From the NCBI GenBank assembly GCA_910583545.1, contig CAJTXM010000002.1, positions 117,737 to 181,736 of the forward strand: DNA of 64,000 bases, in the 5' to 3' direction. This stretch comes from an uncultured Christensenella sp. GTDB lineage: Bacteria; Bacillota; Clostridia; Christensenellales; Borkfalkiaceae. The notes beneath the pieces are model-generated. The model made no database searches, was not told the origin of the DNA, and saw only the letters and a program-made list of their open reading frames with translations. The translations under genes were made by a program, and so were the position numbers. Of the stretch, positions 48,718 through 57,920 are shown one piece after another. Each line of letters starts with the position of its first letter. Within the stretch, counting starts at the first letter, position 1.

Positions 48718-49695
48718 TTATTTGAAAAATATTGCATTGTTCACCGTCTGCAACGCGTTTTCGGTTGAAAGTTTTCCGAATTTGATATCCGATTGAACCG
48801 AATAAACCGTTTCAACCAGACTCTTCAATTTCTCCTCGCCGATATTCAACGCTTGTTCTCGGCTACGTTTTACTCCGTATTCTTTCATTTTCAGAAGCTC
48901 GGAAAGCTGTCTGTCGCTTTCATCAGATAAAATTATTGTCAACAGTGTTTTGAAATATGAAAACAAGCCAGCTAAAATACTGTTTTCGTCCCCTGCCTTT
49001 CGGCACAGATCCGTCTGTATTGCGACAAACGTATCGAAGTCACGGCGCGCAACCGCGTTGGTCATTTCGTAAATTTTATATTCCGCGTCCTTGTAAACAA
49101 GAGCGTCGACTTCTTCTTTTGAAAGCGTTCCGCTCTTTTTATAATCGATTATTTTCTCAACTTCAACCGAAACCCTCGACATATTGCAAAGGCAGTATTT
49201 TGCAATCATAAGACAAATTTCGGCGGAAGCCGTGATGTCTGCGCGCTTCAAAGTGACGTACGCCCACCGTGCGACAGTTTCTTCGTCGGCACGGTTGCAA
49301 TCCACGAACGTGACGCAAGCCTTGCGCTTCAATTCCACGCCCTTTCTGCCTTCGGTATTTACTATCAGTAAAACGGTTTCGGGCGGAAAATTTTCAAACG
49401 TTTTTTTAAGGTATTTTTCGTAATCGATATCGCTCGGATGAAATTCCACGACTTTGACAAGCCGTTTTTCTGACATAAACGGAACGCTTTCGACTGCCGA
49501 AATAAGTTCGGTGAGCGAACCGCCTTTGAGTGTTTCTCCGTTTAAAATCGTAAAATTGAGCTCCGGCATCTGCACGAAACGCTTTTTTATCATTGCTTCG
49601 GCTTTATTTCTGAAATAGGCGTCGTCGCCCTCTAAAAGATAAATGCTCTTTGCGCCCTCTTCATTTAAACTGTTTTTCAGATCGGTAAATTTCAT
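48718..49695 (-). CDS. holA: DNA polymerase III delta subunit
   Basis: The clamp-loader subunit that opens the sliding clamp. The 325-residue chain shows the usual weak conservation: YLLEGDDAYFRNKAE near the N-terminus (YLLEGDD core), VPFMSEKRLVKV, ILAGLFSYFKTLL and the C-terminal DIKFGKLSTENALQ. The -10 of its promoter lies only 7 nt upstream of the ATG and there is no Shine-Dalgarno, so it is probably translated from a leaderless mRNA. It is a single gene between two terminators. Confidence 0.92.
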   Translation of the reverse strand: MKFTDLKNSLNEEGAKSIYLLEGDDAYFRNKAEAMIKKRFVQMPELNFTILNGETLKGGSLTELISAVESVPFMSEKRLVKVVEFHPSDIDYEKYLKKTFENFPPETVLLIVNTEGRKGVELKRKACVTFVDCNRADEETVARWAYVTLKRADITASAEICLMIAKYCLCNMSRVSVEVEKIIDYKKSGTLSKEEVDALVYKDAEYKIYEMTNAVARRDFDTFVAIQTDLCRKAGDENSILAGLFSYFKTLLTIILSDESDRQLSELLKMKEYGVKRSREQALNIGEEKLKSLVETVYSVQSDIKFGKLSTENALQTVNNAIFFK

Positions 49696-49702
49696 TACTT
49701 AA

Positions 49703-49731
49703 ATTTTAACATCTTCCGCCCTAAAAATCAA
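49703..49731 (-). promoter_or_regulatory. Promoter of holA
   Basis: Minus strand: TTGATT (49726-49731), 17 bp, TAAAAT (49703-49708). The gap between the -10 and the ATG is 7 nt. Confidence 0.7.
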
Positions 49732-49735
49732 GTAA

Positions 49736-49766
49736 AATATCCGCCGTAAAACAAACGGCGGATATT
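49736..49766 (-). terminator. Terminator of the surface-protein gene
   Basis: aatatccgccgt pairs perfectly with acggcggatatt around a 7-nt loop, just after the surface-protein stop codon. Confidence 0.85.
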
Positions 49767-49783
49767 CGTCATTTTAATTTTAA

Positions 49784-52700
49784 TCAATAATCGTCATCTT
49801 CGTAATCATCATATTCGTCATCGTAATCTTCTTCGTCATCTTCGTCCTCATCGTCAGCATAGTCGTAATCGTCGTAACCGTCAGCGTGAGCACGGCGTCT
49901 TGTCAAAGCTAAAATAAGTATTAACAGCAACAGCAATGCGCCTGCTCCTATTGCAAGCCACATCCAGTTATCTTTGAAGAAATTACTTTTTTGCTCCGCT
50001 TCGCCTATGGAATGTTTGAAGCCGAGTTCAAAATAAGTCACGGCATTTTCGTCGATTTCGAAATTATCTCCGTCGGTAAGCACTGCTTTAACAAAGTATT
50101 CTTTGTTCTCTTCCAGATCGTCGGGGTGAACCTCTTCACTGCAAGTTTCGTCGGTGTAATATTTATAATTTACGATTTGTCCGAATTCGCCCTTATAGGT
50201 TTCGCTTGAATATTCGGGCAGTCTTCCGGAAGTTTTTGTCGCGGTGATTTTTGCTTTGTCGATATTCCAGACTGTTTCGCCTGCGCCCTCCTCTGCCCAC
50301 TCGTAATGTTCGGTATCGAGCAAAGTGAATTGCGCTTTGTACTCGCCTGCCCCTGTTCCTTTTGAGGTTTCAAGTTTTAAAACCGCAGAATCGAAACTTT
50401 CGAAATCACTGCTTTTGACTATTATTCCAGTACCCGTGTACGAATACATGCCCGTAAACTTTGGCGCGCTTATCTTTGCTTTGACTATTATAAGCTTTGC
50501 CGTCATATCCGCAATCGGATCATACGCCGAATTTTCGTGCGTAAATTTAGCAGTAATTTCATACTCGCCGATTTCTTTCTCCCCGTCGAATTTTTCTCCT
50601 CCAAGAAAGTATTCGACGGTAAGCCACTCGGGCACTTCCCCCGTTACTGCAATAGTTTGATTTTTACTGTTATATTCGACAGTTTTGTCAACGAACGTAA
50701 AGTCGAGCACGAAATCGGCTTTTTCGACGGTGAGCGTATATTTTATTTCGAAACTCTGCTCGTAGTCGGCGTATGCGCCCTCGGCAGGCATAGTATAAAC
50801 AACCGTAATTTCGTAGGAACCCGCATCTTTAATTTCGCTGACTTCGGCGCCGTTTTTCGTCACCTTTATTTCTGCCGTATAACTGCTTGTAACTTCCGCG
50901 CCGTCCTTATCTTTGACTTTGCCGACGGCGGAAAGAGTAAATTCTTCGCCGTTGTACGTCGCCGAAAGCTGATTTCCGTCGACGGTCACACCGTCGCCCG
51001 ATACGGTCAGATCGTCTTTCAAATACAGCGTTTTATTTGTGATAATAAGTTTTGCCGTCTTTGAAGGTATCGCTTTATAATTTACAGCGTCGGCTACGTC
51101 TACGAAAACGAATTTGGCTTCGACTTCGTATCCGCTTTCGCTGAGGTCGGAAAATACGAACGGAGTCTCCTGTTCATTACCGTCGTAAACGTAAACCACT
51201 TTAACACCTGAGGGGACGTTTTCCGCAACGATACTGTGTTGACCGCCGTAAGTTTTAGTTGCGTCCGCAAAGGTTATTTTGTCCGCGTCGGGATAATCTG
51301 CCTGCTCTATGGTAAGCGTTGCGGTAAGGGTCGCCGTAACGGCGTTGTAGTTCGGGTTTTCGTGAGTAAAGCTTACCGTAACGGTATATTCTCCTGCGTT
51401 GACGGGAGCGGCAATGTCAGAATAACCGTCGCCGACGTAAAGATATTCTGCCGTAACGCCGTCTATCTCCTCCTGCCAGACGACTTCAAGTCCGTGAGAG
51501 TTGCCGTCATAAGCGACGGTGTCGCCGTCAAGAGTAGCTTTTATATCAAAGTCGCCCTTTGCGATTGTTACGCTGAACGCACTGCTTTCAACGTCACCGC
51601 ATTTCAACTTCAAAGACTGATTGCCTGCGTCGAGAGTTCCGACGACTTCAAGCATATCATAATCAGTAAGGTCAACAGCGGTGCTCGGATTATAGTTCCA
51701 TTTTACTTTGACCTGAGACAGCGCGTCTTTGATATCGTCCGCAGTAACGGGATAAGTGAAAGAAGTCGCAGAAAGTTTAACAAGCACGAAGCTGTCTATC
51801 TTAGACGCTTCTACCGAAGGAATCGAAAAGCTGTCGCCGACGTTGTTCGAACTGCTTATTGTCTCTTCGACGTAAATTTCGTTGGTTCCGTCCGCGGTAA
51901 GTTTTCCGTTGTTTGTGGTTATGGTAACCGTAAACTCGGATGAAATCAGAGTATGCGTCGTGTTGTCGTCGTAAGTCGCAACAACCGTCAGATAGTCGTT
52001 AAGCTCTTCCGCCGTGAAAACGTCGTAAATTTTAGAGCCCGACTTAACGCTTATCGACAAAGATTTAACGGTAGGCTGAACGTAAGTAATACTTATAGTG
52101 CCGTCGTACGTTTTCCATTTGTCAGTATCCGTTGGGGTAAAGACGTACGCGTAATTGTTTGTTCCGACAGTAGGCGTCTGCCCCTCTTTCCAGGTAAAAG
52201 TTCCTGCCGTTCCCGTGTTTGTCAGCGTCGGCAATCCTAACGCAGGATACCGCTTGTTTACGGGATCGTATTTCGGATTTACAATAGGTGTTCCTTTCCC
52301 TATTTCGAAATCGAAAGTGTATATTTTTGGCGTTACACCGTCGGCTTCGGTTGCGCCGTCGCTCCAAACGTAGCCCGATTTCAAGGAAACCGAAACCGTA
52401 GTTTTGCCTACGTCGACGGCGGTATTGCCCGAAATATTCATAACGTTAGAATCGAACCCCTCGGGAGTATAAGTTTTTGTTCCCCCGTCGTACGCAAATT
52501 CTGTAGTGTCTGCTGTGGGCGCTTTTACTTTGGAAGCGCTTTCCGAAGCGGTTAAATTCAAATGCAGACAAGGACGATATTTTAAACCGATATTACCACC
52601 GTATGAATAGTTTACGTCAAGAGTACTAATGGTACCGCAATCGTTTAAACTAGTCATGTAGGTTTCCATATAAAAAACTGTACTTATCACCCCTGTGCCA

Positions 52701-53842
52701 TTGCGAAGCCAATAATCATTAGTGCCCGCTCTGATACTTGAATTAGGTCCTCTGTTCGACGGAATACCCCAAAGACTGTTTACTGCTCTGCCCAACAACA
52801 AAGACGGAGTACCTATCTCAGCAATACTTGGAAGCCATAGATAATCGTGCTGCCAGTCTGAATAGCCGATCTTATTATTAGTTGACTGTCCCGTAGAAGT
52901 ATCTCCGCCGTAATTATCGTTAACAGCACTGTCAATATACCAACGATTGCTTCCTGCTTTACTGTTATTAGGTTCAGGTATCCCGTAAGCTTCATTCGGA
53001 GTTAAATAACACCCACTAGCTGAAGCCGTCGTAGACGCGTCTGCATTATATATATTCATATAATTTTCGTTACTTTGATAATCAAGAAATTTAGGTTGCA
53101 GAATATAATCGGTAAGACTTTTTTTGCCGATTATATCACTACTCAAAGTAAAAGCCGACCAACGGTTATTAACCCTGTCGTTTCTGCTGACCGTTGTAAG
53201 ATTAGTACCGTCATTTGAAAATTTTGCTGAACCGTCGCTACTACTGTTATAGGCGTGTGTACCATTATCGCCGCCAGCATTCAACGCTTTAACTCTTATC
53301 TGACTTGACGAATACATATTAGAAGGATAGTCTACATTTGTTCCAGAAGTATATACATTCCACTGCATGCGTTCATCAGTGTTATCAGCAAGAATTAACG
53401 TAGCGGCAATATCTCCGCTATTTGCTTCAGTGACATAAGTTACCGCCCATTTTTGACCGCCGAATTCCAGAACTATATCGCCGAATTGCCCATAGTTTTT
53501 ATAACCGCCAGAAATCGCCGCTGCAAGATCCTGATAGCTTGCTGTTGTCTGACCTAAAATTTTGCCGTAAAGCTTTTTTAAAACCGCTGCGTCAAAGACG
53601 GTTTCTTTATCGGCATAATCGGAGAAAGTTATTGAGCCAATACTTGTAGGCATTGCGCTTGTTTTATATGCTTTTGCTGATTTATTATTTTTAAGAGGCA
53701 CGAAAAAAGCACAGAATACGAGTACTGTGCTAAACAAAAACACTATTAAAGACAGCCACAGCCTACGGCTACGGCTTACTAAAAAGTGTGTACCCCCCCC
53801 CCTGAAATTTTTCAATCTGAATATTTTTCTTGTGTTTTTCAT
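49784..53842 (-). CDS. Large cell-surface protein with adhesin-type repeats and acidic tail
   Basis: 1352 residues. After a basic N-terminus and a signal-anchor helix at about residues 30-50, residues about 80-430 resemble the DUF6273 fold (WLPSIAEIG, DYWLRNGTG, KYRPCLHLNL). From about 430 onwards come repeated beta-rich MBG/Ig-like modules, each opening with a (Y)DGxxH- or YNSKNQTI-type strand and closing with a GEYEITAKFTHEN- or GEYTVTVSFTHEN-type strand. A C-terminal helix (about 1296-1316) and RRR are followed by a tail almost wholly of Asp, Glu and Tyr. There is no LPxTG motif, so anchoring would be by the helix. A ten-G tract encodes R14-G17. Probable adhesin; ligand unknown. Confidence 0.8.
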   Translation of the reverse strand: MKNTRKIFRLKNFRGGGTHFLVSRSRRLWLSLIVFLFSTVLVFCAFFVPLKNNKSAKAYKTSAMPTSIGSITFSDYADKETVFDAAVLKKLYGKILGQTTASYQDLAAAISGGYKNYGQFGDIVLEFGGQKWAVTYVTEANSGDIAATLILADNTDERMQWNVYTSGTNVDYPSNMYSSSQIRVKALNAGGDNGTHAYNSSSDGSAKFSNDGTNLTTVSRNDRVNNRWSAFTLSSDIIGKKSLTDYILQPKFLDYQSNENYMNIYNADASTTASASGCYLTPNEAYGIPEPNNSKAGSNRWYIDSAVNDNYGGDTSTGQSTNNKIGYSDWQHDYLWLPSIAEIGTPSLLLGRAVNSLWGIPSNRGPNSSIRAGTNDYWLRNGTGVISTVFYMETYMTSLNDCGTISTLDVNYSYGGNIGLKYRPCLHLNLTASESASKVKAPTADTTEFAYDGGTKTYTPEGFDSNVMNISGNTAVDVGKTTVSVSLKSGYVWSDGATEADGVTPKIYTFDFEIGKGTPIVNPKYDPVNKRYPALGLPTLTNTGTAGTFTWKEGQTPTVGTNNYAYVFTPTDTDKWKTYDGTISITYVQPTVKSLSISVKSGSKIYDVFTAEELNDYLTVVATYDDNTTHTLISSEFTVTITTNNGKLTADGTNEIYVEETISSSNNVGDSFSIPSVEASKIDSFVLVKLSATSFTYPVTADDIKDALSQVKVKWNYNPSTAVDLTDYDMLEVVGTLDAGNQSLKLKCGDVESSAFSVTIAKGDFDIKATLDGDTVAYDGNSHGLEVVWQEEIDGVTAEYLYVGDGYSDIAAPVNAGEYTVTVSFTHENPNYNAVTATLTATLTIEQADYPDADKITFADATKTYGGQHSIVAENVPSGVKVVYVYDGNEQETPFVFSDLSESGYEVEAKFVFVDVADAVNYKAIPSKTAKLIITNKTLYLKDDLTVSGDGVTVDGNQLSATYNGEEFTLSAVGKVKDKDGAEVTSSYTAEIKVTKNGAEVSEIKDAGSYEITVVYTMPAEGAYADYEQSFEIKYTLTVEKADFVLDFTFVDKTVEYNSKNQTIAVTGEVPEWLTVEYFLGGEKFDGEKEIGEYEITAKFTHENSAYDPIADMTAKLIIVKAKISAPKFTGMYSYTGTGIIVKSSDFESFDSAVLKLETSKGTGAGEYKAQFTLLDTEHYEWAEEGAGETVWNIDKAKITATKTSGRLPEYSSETYKGEFGQIVNYKYYTDETCSEEVHPDDLEENKEYFVKAVLTDGDNFEIDENAVTYFELGFKHSIGEAEQKSNFFKDNWMWLAIGAGALLLLLILILALTRRRAHADGYDDYDYADDEDEDDEEDYDDEYDDYEDDDY
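53793..53802 (-). repeat. G10 homopolymer inside the surface-protein ORF
   Basis: Ten consecutive Gs on the coding strand cover codons 14-17. Loss of one G leads to a TAG four codons after the tract; gain of one leads to a TAG eight codons after it. Only lengths of 10 or 10 plus or minus 3 keep the frame. Confidence 0.9.
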
Positions 53843-53893
53843 AGGCCTTACCTGAAAAAAGTTATAATATCGCTATTATTTTTTTGTATTATC

Positions 53894-53922
53894 ATTATAG
53901 AATAACTTTTATAATTTGTCAA
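53894..53922 (-). promoter_or_regulatory. Consensus promoter of the surface-protein gene
   Basis: Minus strand: TTGACA (53917-53922), 17 bp, TATAAT (53894-53899): perfect sigma-A match. Confidence 0.92.
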
Positions 53923-53948
53923 CACTTTTATTTTTAATAAAAAATTGA

Positions 53949-53974
53949 GACTGTTGCATATTTCAGCAACAGCC
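53949..53974 (-). terminator. Terminator of mnmE
   Basis: Minus strand: ggctgttgc pairs with gcaacagtc around a 7-8 nt loop, followed by a T-rich run. Confidence 0.8.
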
Positions 53975-53991
53975 TGCATTTTTTTATTAAT

Positions 53992-55293
53992 TCATTTGCC
54001 GACGCAAAATTTTGCGAAAACGGTGCTTATAATCTCCTCGTTGGCGGTTTCGCCCGTTATTTCGCCGAGCGAGTCCCACGCGTCTTTCAAATCTATAGAC
54101 AGCAGGTCGAGCGTGCAGTTATCCGCGTTTTCCATTGCGGAATTCAAAGAATTTTCTGCCCGTATAAGCGCGGAATAATGGCGTTCCTCTATTACTAATA
54201 CTTCACCGAGCGCCGTTCCTCCCAAAGATTTTTCGGAAAGGACGGTTTTAAGCTTTTCAAGATTAGAATGAGATTTCGCGGAAACAGCGATATCGTAGTT
54301 TCCACGGGGTTCGGTTATATCTGTTTTATTGAATACTCTAATAAGCTTTCCGCTGTAAGGAGGAATTTCCGCTTCGCCTCCGCCGTCGCTGACGGACAAA
54401 ATTATATCGGCGGAAGAAATTATTTTTTTTGCGCGTTCGATGCCAATCGCTTCGACTTCGCCTGCCCTGCTTCTTATGCCTGCGGTATCGATAAGATTAA
54501 ATTTTACGCCGTCGATTATAATTTCGCCCTCGACCGCGTCGCGCGTCGTTCCTGCCTCGGAAGACACTATCGCTTTATCATAACCCAACAGAGCGTTCAA
54601 AAGCGAGCTTTTGCCCGTATTCGGTTTGCCGAAAATTGCGACCGTTACCCCGTCTTTTATTTTCTTACCGCTCGAATACTGCGAAGAAAGTTTTTTCAGT
54701 TTATCCGAAATATTTTTTATATCTGTCTCAATATTCAAAGCCGAAGTTTCGTCCGCTTCGTCGGGATAATCTATATCCACCGCAATTTTTGCTAAAACGT
54801 CTGTAAGTTCGGACTGAACCGATTTGATTTCGCGCGTGAGCTTTTCGCCGTAAAGCATACTGCCTGCACGAAGAGACGCCGAGCTTTCGGCGTTTATCAT
54901 ATCTATCATACCCTCCGCCGAAGAAAGCGAAAGTTTACCGTTGATAAACGCGCGCTTGGTAAATTCACCCTTATCTGCCGACCTTGCGCCGAATTTTAAA
55001 GTTTGTCTGAATATGCTTCTCGTCAGCTCGACACCGCCGTGACAATGAAATTCTACTACGTCTTCGCCCGTAAACGATTTGGGAGCTTTGAAATATACGC
55101 ACATTCCCAAATCGTAAAATCCTCCGCCGTCGATATTGCCGACGTACATCATATTGGGTTTGAAATTTTTAACTGCAGTTGCGCAAAGCGGAAAAAACAT
55201 TTTTTCTGCGATTTCAAGTGCGCCGTCACCGCTCAATCTGACTATTGCAACTCCGCCCGTGCCGTGAGCCGTTGAAATGGCTGAAATGACCAT
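53992..55293 (-). CDS. mnmE: tRNA modification GTPase MnmE
   Basis: With MnmG it installs carboxymethylaminomethyl groups at U34 of several tRNAs. The N-terminal domain starts ISAISTAHGTGGVAIVRLSG. The G domain has P-loop GKPNTGKSS (about residue 215), the switch DTAGIR and NKTD. The C-terminal FCVGK corresponds to the CI/VGK motif needed for the reaction. 433 residues, somewhat short of the usual 450-460. AAGGTG lies before the ATG. It is a single gene with promoter and terminator. Confidence 0.97.
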   Translation of the reverse strand: MVISAISTAHGTGGVAIVRLSGDGALEIAEKMFFPLCATAVKNFKPNMMYVGNIDGGGFYDLGMCVYFKAPKSFTGEDVVEFHCHGGVELTRSIFRQTLKFGARSADKGEFTKRAFINGKLSLSSAEGMIDMINAESSASLRAGSMLYGEKLTREIKSVQSELTDVLAKIAVDIDYPDEADETSALNIETDIKNISDKLKKLSSQYSSGKKIKDGVTVAIFGKPNTGKSSLLNALLGYDKAIVSSEAGTTRDAVEGEIIIDGVKFNLIDTAGIRSRAGEVEAIGIERAKKIISSADIILSVSDGGGEAEIPPYSGKLIRVFNKTDITEPRGNYDIAVSAKSHSNLEKLKTVLSEKSLGGTALGEVLVIEERHYSALIRAENSLNSAMENADNCTLDLLSIDLKDAWDSLGEITGETANEEIISTVFAKFCVGK

Positions 55294-55320
55294 ATAACAC
55301 CTTTTATTTTTTATATTTCG

Positions 55321-55349
55321 ATTATAGCATTTAAAAAAGCCGTTTGCAA
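55321..55349 (-). promoter_or_regulatory. Promoter of mnmE
   Basis: Minus strand: TTGCAA (55344-55349), 17 bp, TATAAT (55321-55326). Confidence 0.75.
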
Positions 55350-55355
55350 CAAATC

Positions 55356-55377
55356 AGGCAGCCGATAAAGACTGCCT
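55356..55377. terminator. Hairpin after the membrane-protein gene
   Basis: aggcag pairs with ctgcct around a 10-nt loop; the T-tract is weak. Confidence 0.5.
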
Positions 55378-55389
55378 TTATTTTAAATA

Positions 55390-56250
55390 TTATTTATCGA
55401 AATCTTCGAAAGGATCGCTTCCCGAATTTGCGCCCGTTCCGTCACTTTGTCCGTTTCCGCCGAATTCGTCAAACGGATCGCTTCCGCTTCCGCCGTTCGA
55501 GGGTGTGGGATTATTATAAGGGTTGCGGTTATAAGGATTCTGATTATAAGGGTTCTGATTGAAATTCTGCTGATACTGTTGATACTGCTGATATTGTCTT
55601 GCCTGTTCCGCACGGATAAAATCCCTGTAATTAACACCCTTGTTATTGCGGACGATAAAGAACAGAATTCCCATTATCGGGAAGAGAACGCTTGTAAGTG
55701 CAAACAGAACGTACCTGCGGCTTGCATAAGTCTGGAAAAAACATATGAGCAGAATTATCTGCATAATATTGAACACTAAATCGAGAATACTCAGAATATA
55801 AGTGCTCATATATCTGTATACCCACGCCGCCCACTGCAAATTATCGGGTACCGCACCGATATTCAGGGTATAGGTTTCGTATTCTCCGAAAAGCCAGTGA
55901 GTTTCCGTCACTTTTTCAAGATATTTATCGACAAGGCTTCCCGAAATCAAAGCAAAAATATACAAAAAGACCAAAACTGCCTCTGTTATGGCGGCAATAA
56001 GTCCTATCGTTTTTGTGTTGACGTTGTAAAACTTGTTTTTCTGCGCGCAGACGCCTATATAGTAAGTATTGAAAAACGGAATAAACGCCATCCATTTGTT
56101 CTTATAACCGTTACGAACAGCAATCGTATAAAGACCTATTGCTTCAAAAATGAAAACTATCGCGAAGCACAGACCGCCTATTAAAAGCTGTACCCACAGT
56201 TTGGTAGGCGCAAATATATCAGCCATTGAAGCGTATTCAAAAAAATCCAT
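55390..56250 (-). CDS. Polytopic membrane protein with Gln/Asn/Pro/Tyr-rich tail
   Basis: 286 residues. About four or five helices (residues 18-45, 52-66, 86-105, 150-175, 180-200) are followed by a cytoplasmic tail of about 75 residues with repeats: QYQQYQQYQQ, then NQNPYNQNPYNRNPYNNP, then two SGSDPFDEF/SGSDPFEDF units at the end. The tail is a low-complexity, disordered region with acidic endings. I recognise no family with a known function. The last helices resemble DUF805-like or YckC-like membrane proteins only loosely. It lies upstream of mnmE's promoter region on the same strand and probably stands alone. Confidence 0.7.
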   Translation of the reverse strand: MDFFEYASMADIFAPTKLWVQLLIGGLCFAIVFIFEAIGLYTIAVRNGYKNKWMAFIPFFNTYYIGVCAQKNKFYNVNTKTIGLIAAITEAVLVFLYIFALISGSLVDKYLEKVTETHWLFGEYETYTLNIGAVPDNLQWAAWVYRYMSTYILSILDLVFNIMQIILLICFFQTYASRRYVLFALTSVLFPIMGILFFIVRNNKGVNYRDFIRAEQARQYQQYQQYQQNFNQNPYNQNPYNRNPYNNPTPSNGGSGSDPFDEFGGNGQSDGTGANSGSDPFEDFDK

Positions 56251-56313
56251 ATTATTTTATTTTCCTTAAATTCCCTTATATTATATTATCTTTAAATGAG
56301 AATATTAAAACAG

Positions 56314-57075
56314 TTATGTGAAATTACTGTTAAAAAGATCTATTCCGTAATCAACGCTCTCCAAAGTAAGCCCTTTTGCCGGCATCGTTTTGCCGACCGA
56401 ATTTCTGTCACCGTTCAGCAAAGAATTTTTTATATCTTCACCGTTCAGCCTGCCAGCAGAAAAATAAATCATTGTACCGGCAAGCGTTCTTACCATATTA
56501 TACAAAAAGCCGTTGCCCGTAACGTAAATTTCAACGTCCGATTTATTTATTTTCACTTCAGTTTTATAGACTTTGCGAACGGTGGTAAGCACCTGCGAAC
56601 CCGACGCACAATAGGCTTTGAAATCGTGTTCGCCTTCGAAAAATTTCGCCGAGAGTTCAAGCTTTTTCAAATCGATATTATACTTTATCTGAACGGAATT
56701 TCTGTCCTTTAAAGGATGCCTGCGTTCTGATAAATATATTCTGTAACAGTAAGTTTTCTGTTTCGCGCTCGACTGTGCGTCAAACCCTTCGGGCGCCTTG
56801 ACAGACTGCAAAACGCTGATATCCTGAGGCAATCTGACGTTAAGTGCATCTGCGATTTTTTCGGCAGGAACAGAAGTTTCCGCATCGAAATGGCAAACCT
56901 GCGCTTTTGCGTGAACTCCGCTGTCCGTCCTTCCGCTCGCTATAAGGTTGCACTTACAGCCGAGCAAATCATACAAAGCCTCAGTAAGCTTCTGCTGAAC
57001 GGTAACTGCATTTTTCTGTATCTGCCAACCGCCGTAATTTGTTCCGTCGTAAGAAATAAGCAAAGCGTATCTCAT
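56314..57075 (-). CDS. truA: tRNA pseudouridine(38-40) synthase TruA
   Basis: Converts uridines 38-40 of the anticodon stem-loop to pseudouridine. The start YALLISYDGTNYGGWQIQ, catalytic Asp in GRTDSGVHAKAQVCHF (near residue 52), and FLYNMVRTLAGTM near residue 195 are family motifs. 253 residues, normal length. Its ATG overlaps the ecfT stop codon (TGATG), which continues the conserved ecfA-ecfT-truA operon of Firmicutes. Confidence 0.97.
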   Translation of the reverse strand: MRYALLISYDGTNYGGWQIQKNAVTVQQKLTEALYDLLGCKCNLIASGRTDSGVHAKAQVCHFDAETSVPAEKIADALNVRLPQDISVLQSVKAPEGFDAQSSAKQKTYCYRIYLSERRHPLKDRNSVQIKYNIDLKKLELSAKFFEGEHDFKAYCASGSQVLTTVRKVYKTEVKINKSDVEIYVTGNGFLYNMVRTLAGTMIYFSAGRLNGEDIKNSLLNGDRNSVGKTMPAKGLTLESVDYGIDLFNSNFT

Positions 57076-57920
57076 CAGCTCAACCTTATAAACTCGTAAA
57101 TTTCGGGAAAAATACGGTCTGCATAGATATTCAGTAATACCACTCCCGTAATAAGAGAAGCGAACAGCAAGGTTATTATCAAATCGCGCCAGCTGAGTTT
57201 GAGTTTTTTATATTTGGTTCTGTTCTTCGAACCCGAATAACAGCGCGCGTCCATCGCGTCGCCGAGCTCTTCCGCGCGTCTGAACGCGCTAATCAGAAGG
57301 GGTATCAAAACAGGCACTATCGCCTTAATGCGTTTAAAAATATTTCCGCTTTCGAAATCTGCTCCCCTCGCTTTCTGCGCGGAAATAATCCTGTTGGTTT
57401 CGTCTATCAGCGTAGGAATAAACCTTAAAGCTATCGACATTATCAACGCGAGTTCGTGAACGGGGAAACGTATCCATTTGAGAGGCGTCAACAGACTTTC
57501 TATACCGTCGGTAAGTTCGACGGGCGTCGTAGTCAGCGTAAGCAAAGCCGAACCCATTACCAAAAAGAAAAGCCTGAACACGAAAAATACCGTAAAAATT
57601 ATGGCTTCGCGGTAAATCTTTATTATTCCCCAGCTTGCAAGCAAATGCTCGCCGCCGTGAAAAAACAGATTTAAAATTGCGGTGAATATCAAAAGTACGA
57701 TAATAGCTTTTATCGAACGCAGCACACTGCCGAGCGGAACCCTTGAAAAGATTATAGCAATGGATACTACGACAAAACATATAGCAAGCGAATAAAAGTT
57801 TTTTGCAAGGAACAGTGCGACAATGTACGCTATCAGGGCAAGAAGTTTTATTCTCGGATCAGATTTATGGACAAAAGATTTTACAGGATAATACTGCCCG
57901 AAAGTTACGTCGTTAAGCAT
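57075..57920 (-). CDS. ecfT: Energy-coupling factor transporter transmembrane protein EcfT
   Basis: The membrane scaffold of group II ECF vitamin transporters; it links EcfA ATPases to exchangeable S components. 281 residues with about five helices and the two cytoplasmic coupling helices carrying Ala-Arg-Gly signatures: AQKARGADFESG (near 195) and AMDARCYSG (near 225). The 5' end overlaps the fused ecfA gene by 8 bp. No S-component gene lies in the window, as is usual for the shared (group II) module. Confidence 0.95.
   Translation of the reverse strand: MLNDVTFGQYYPVKSFVHKSDPRIKLLALIAYIVALFLAKNFYSLAICFVVVSIAIIFSRVPLGSVLRSIKAIIVLLIFTAILNLFFHGGEHLLASWGIIKIYREAIIFTVFFVFRLFFLVMGSALLTLTTTPVELTDGIESLLTPLKWIRFPVHELALIMSIALRFIPTLIDETNRIISAQKARGADFESGNIFKRIKAIVPVLIPLLISAFRRAEELGDAMDARCYSGSKNRTKYKKLKLSWRDLIITLLFASLITGVVLLNIYADRIFPEIYEFIRLS

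Noticed and set aside
51236..51943. 235-residue open frame antisense to the surface protein
   Set aside because: It mirrors the codon bias of the Val/Thr-rich repeats on the other strand and has no SD or family similarity.
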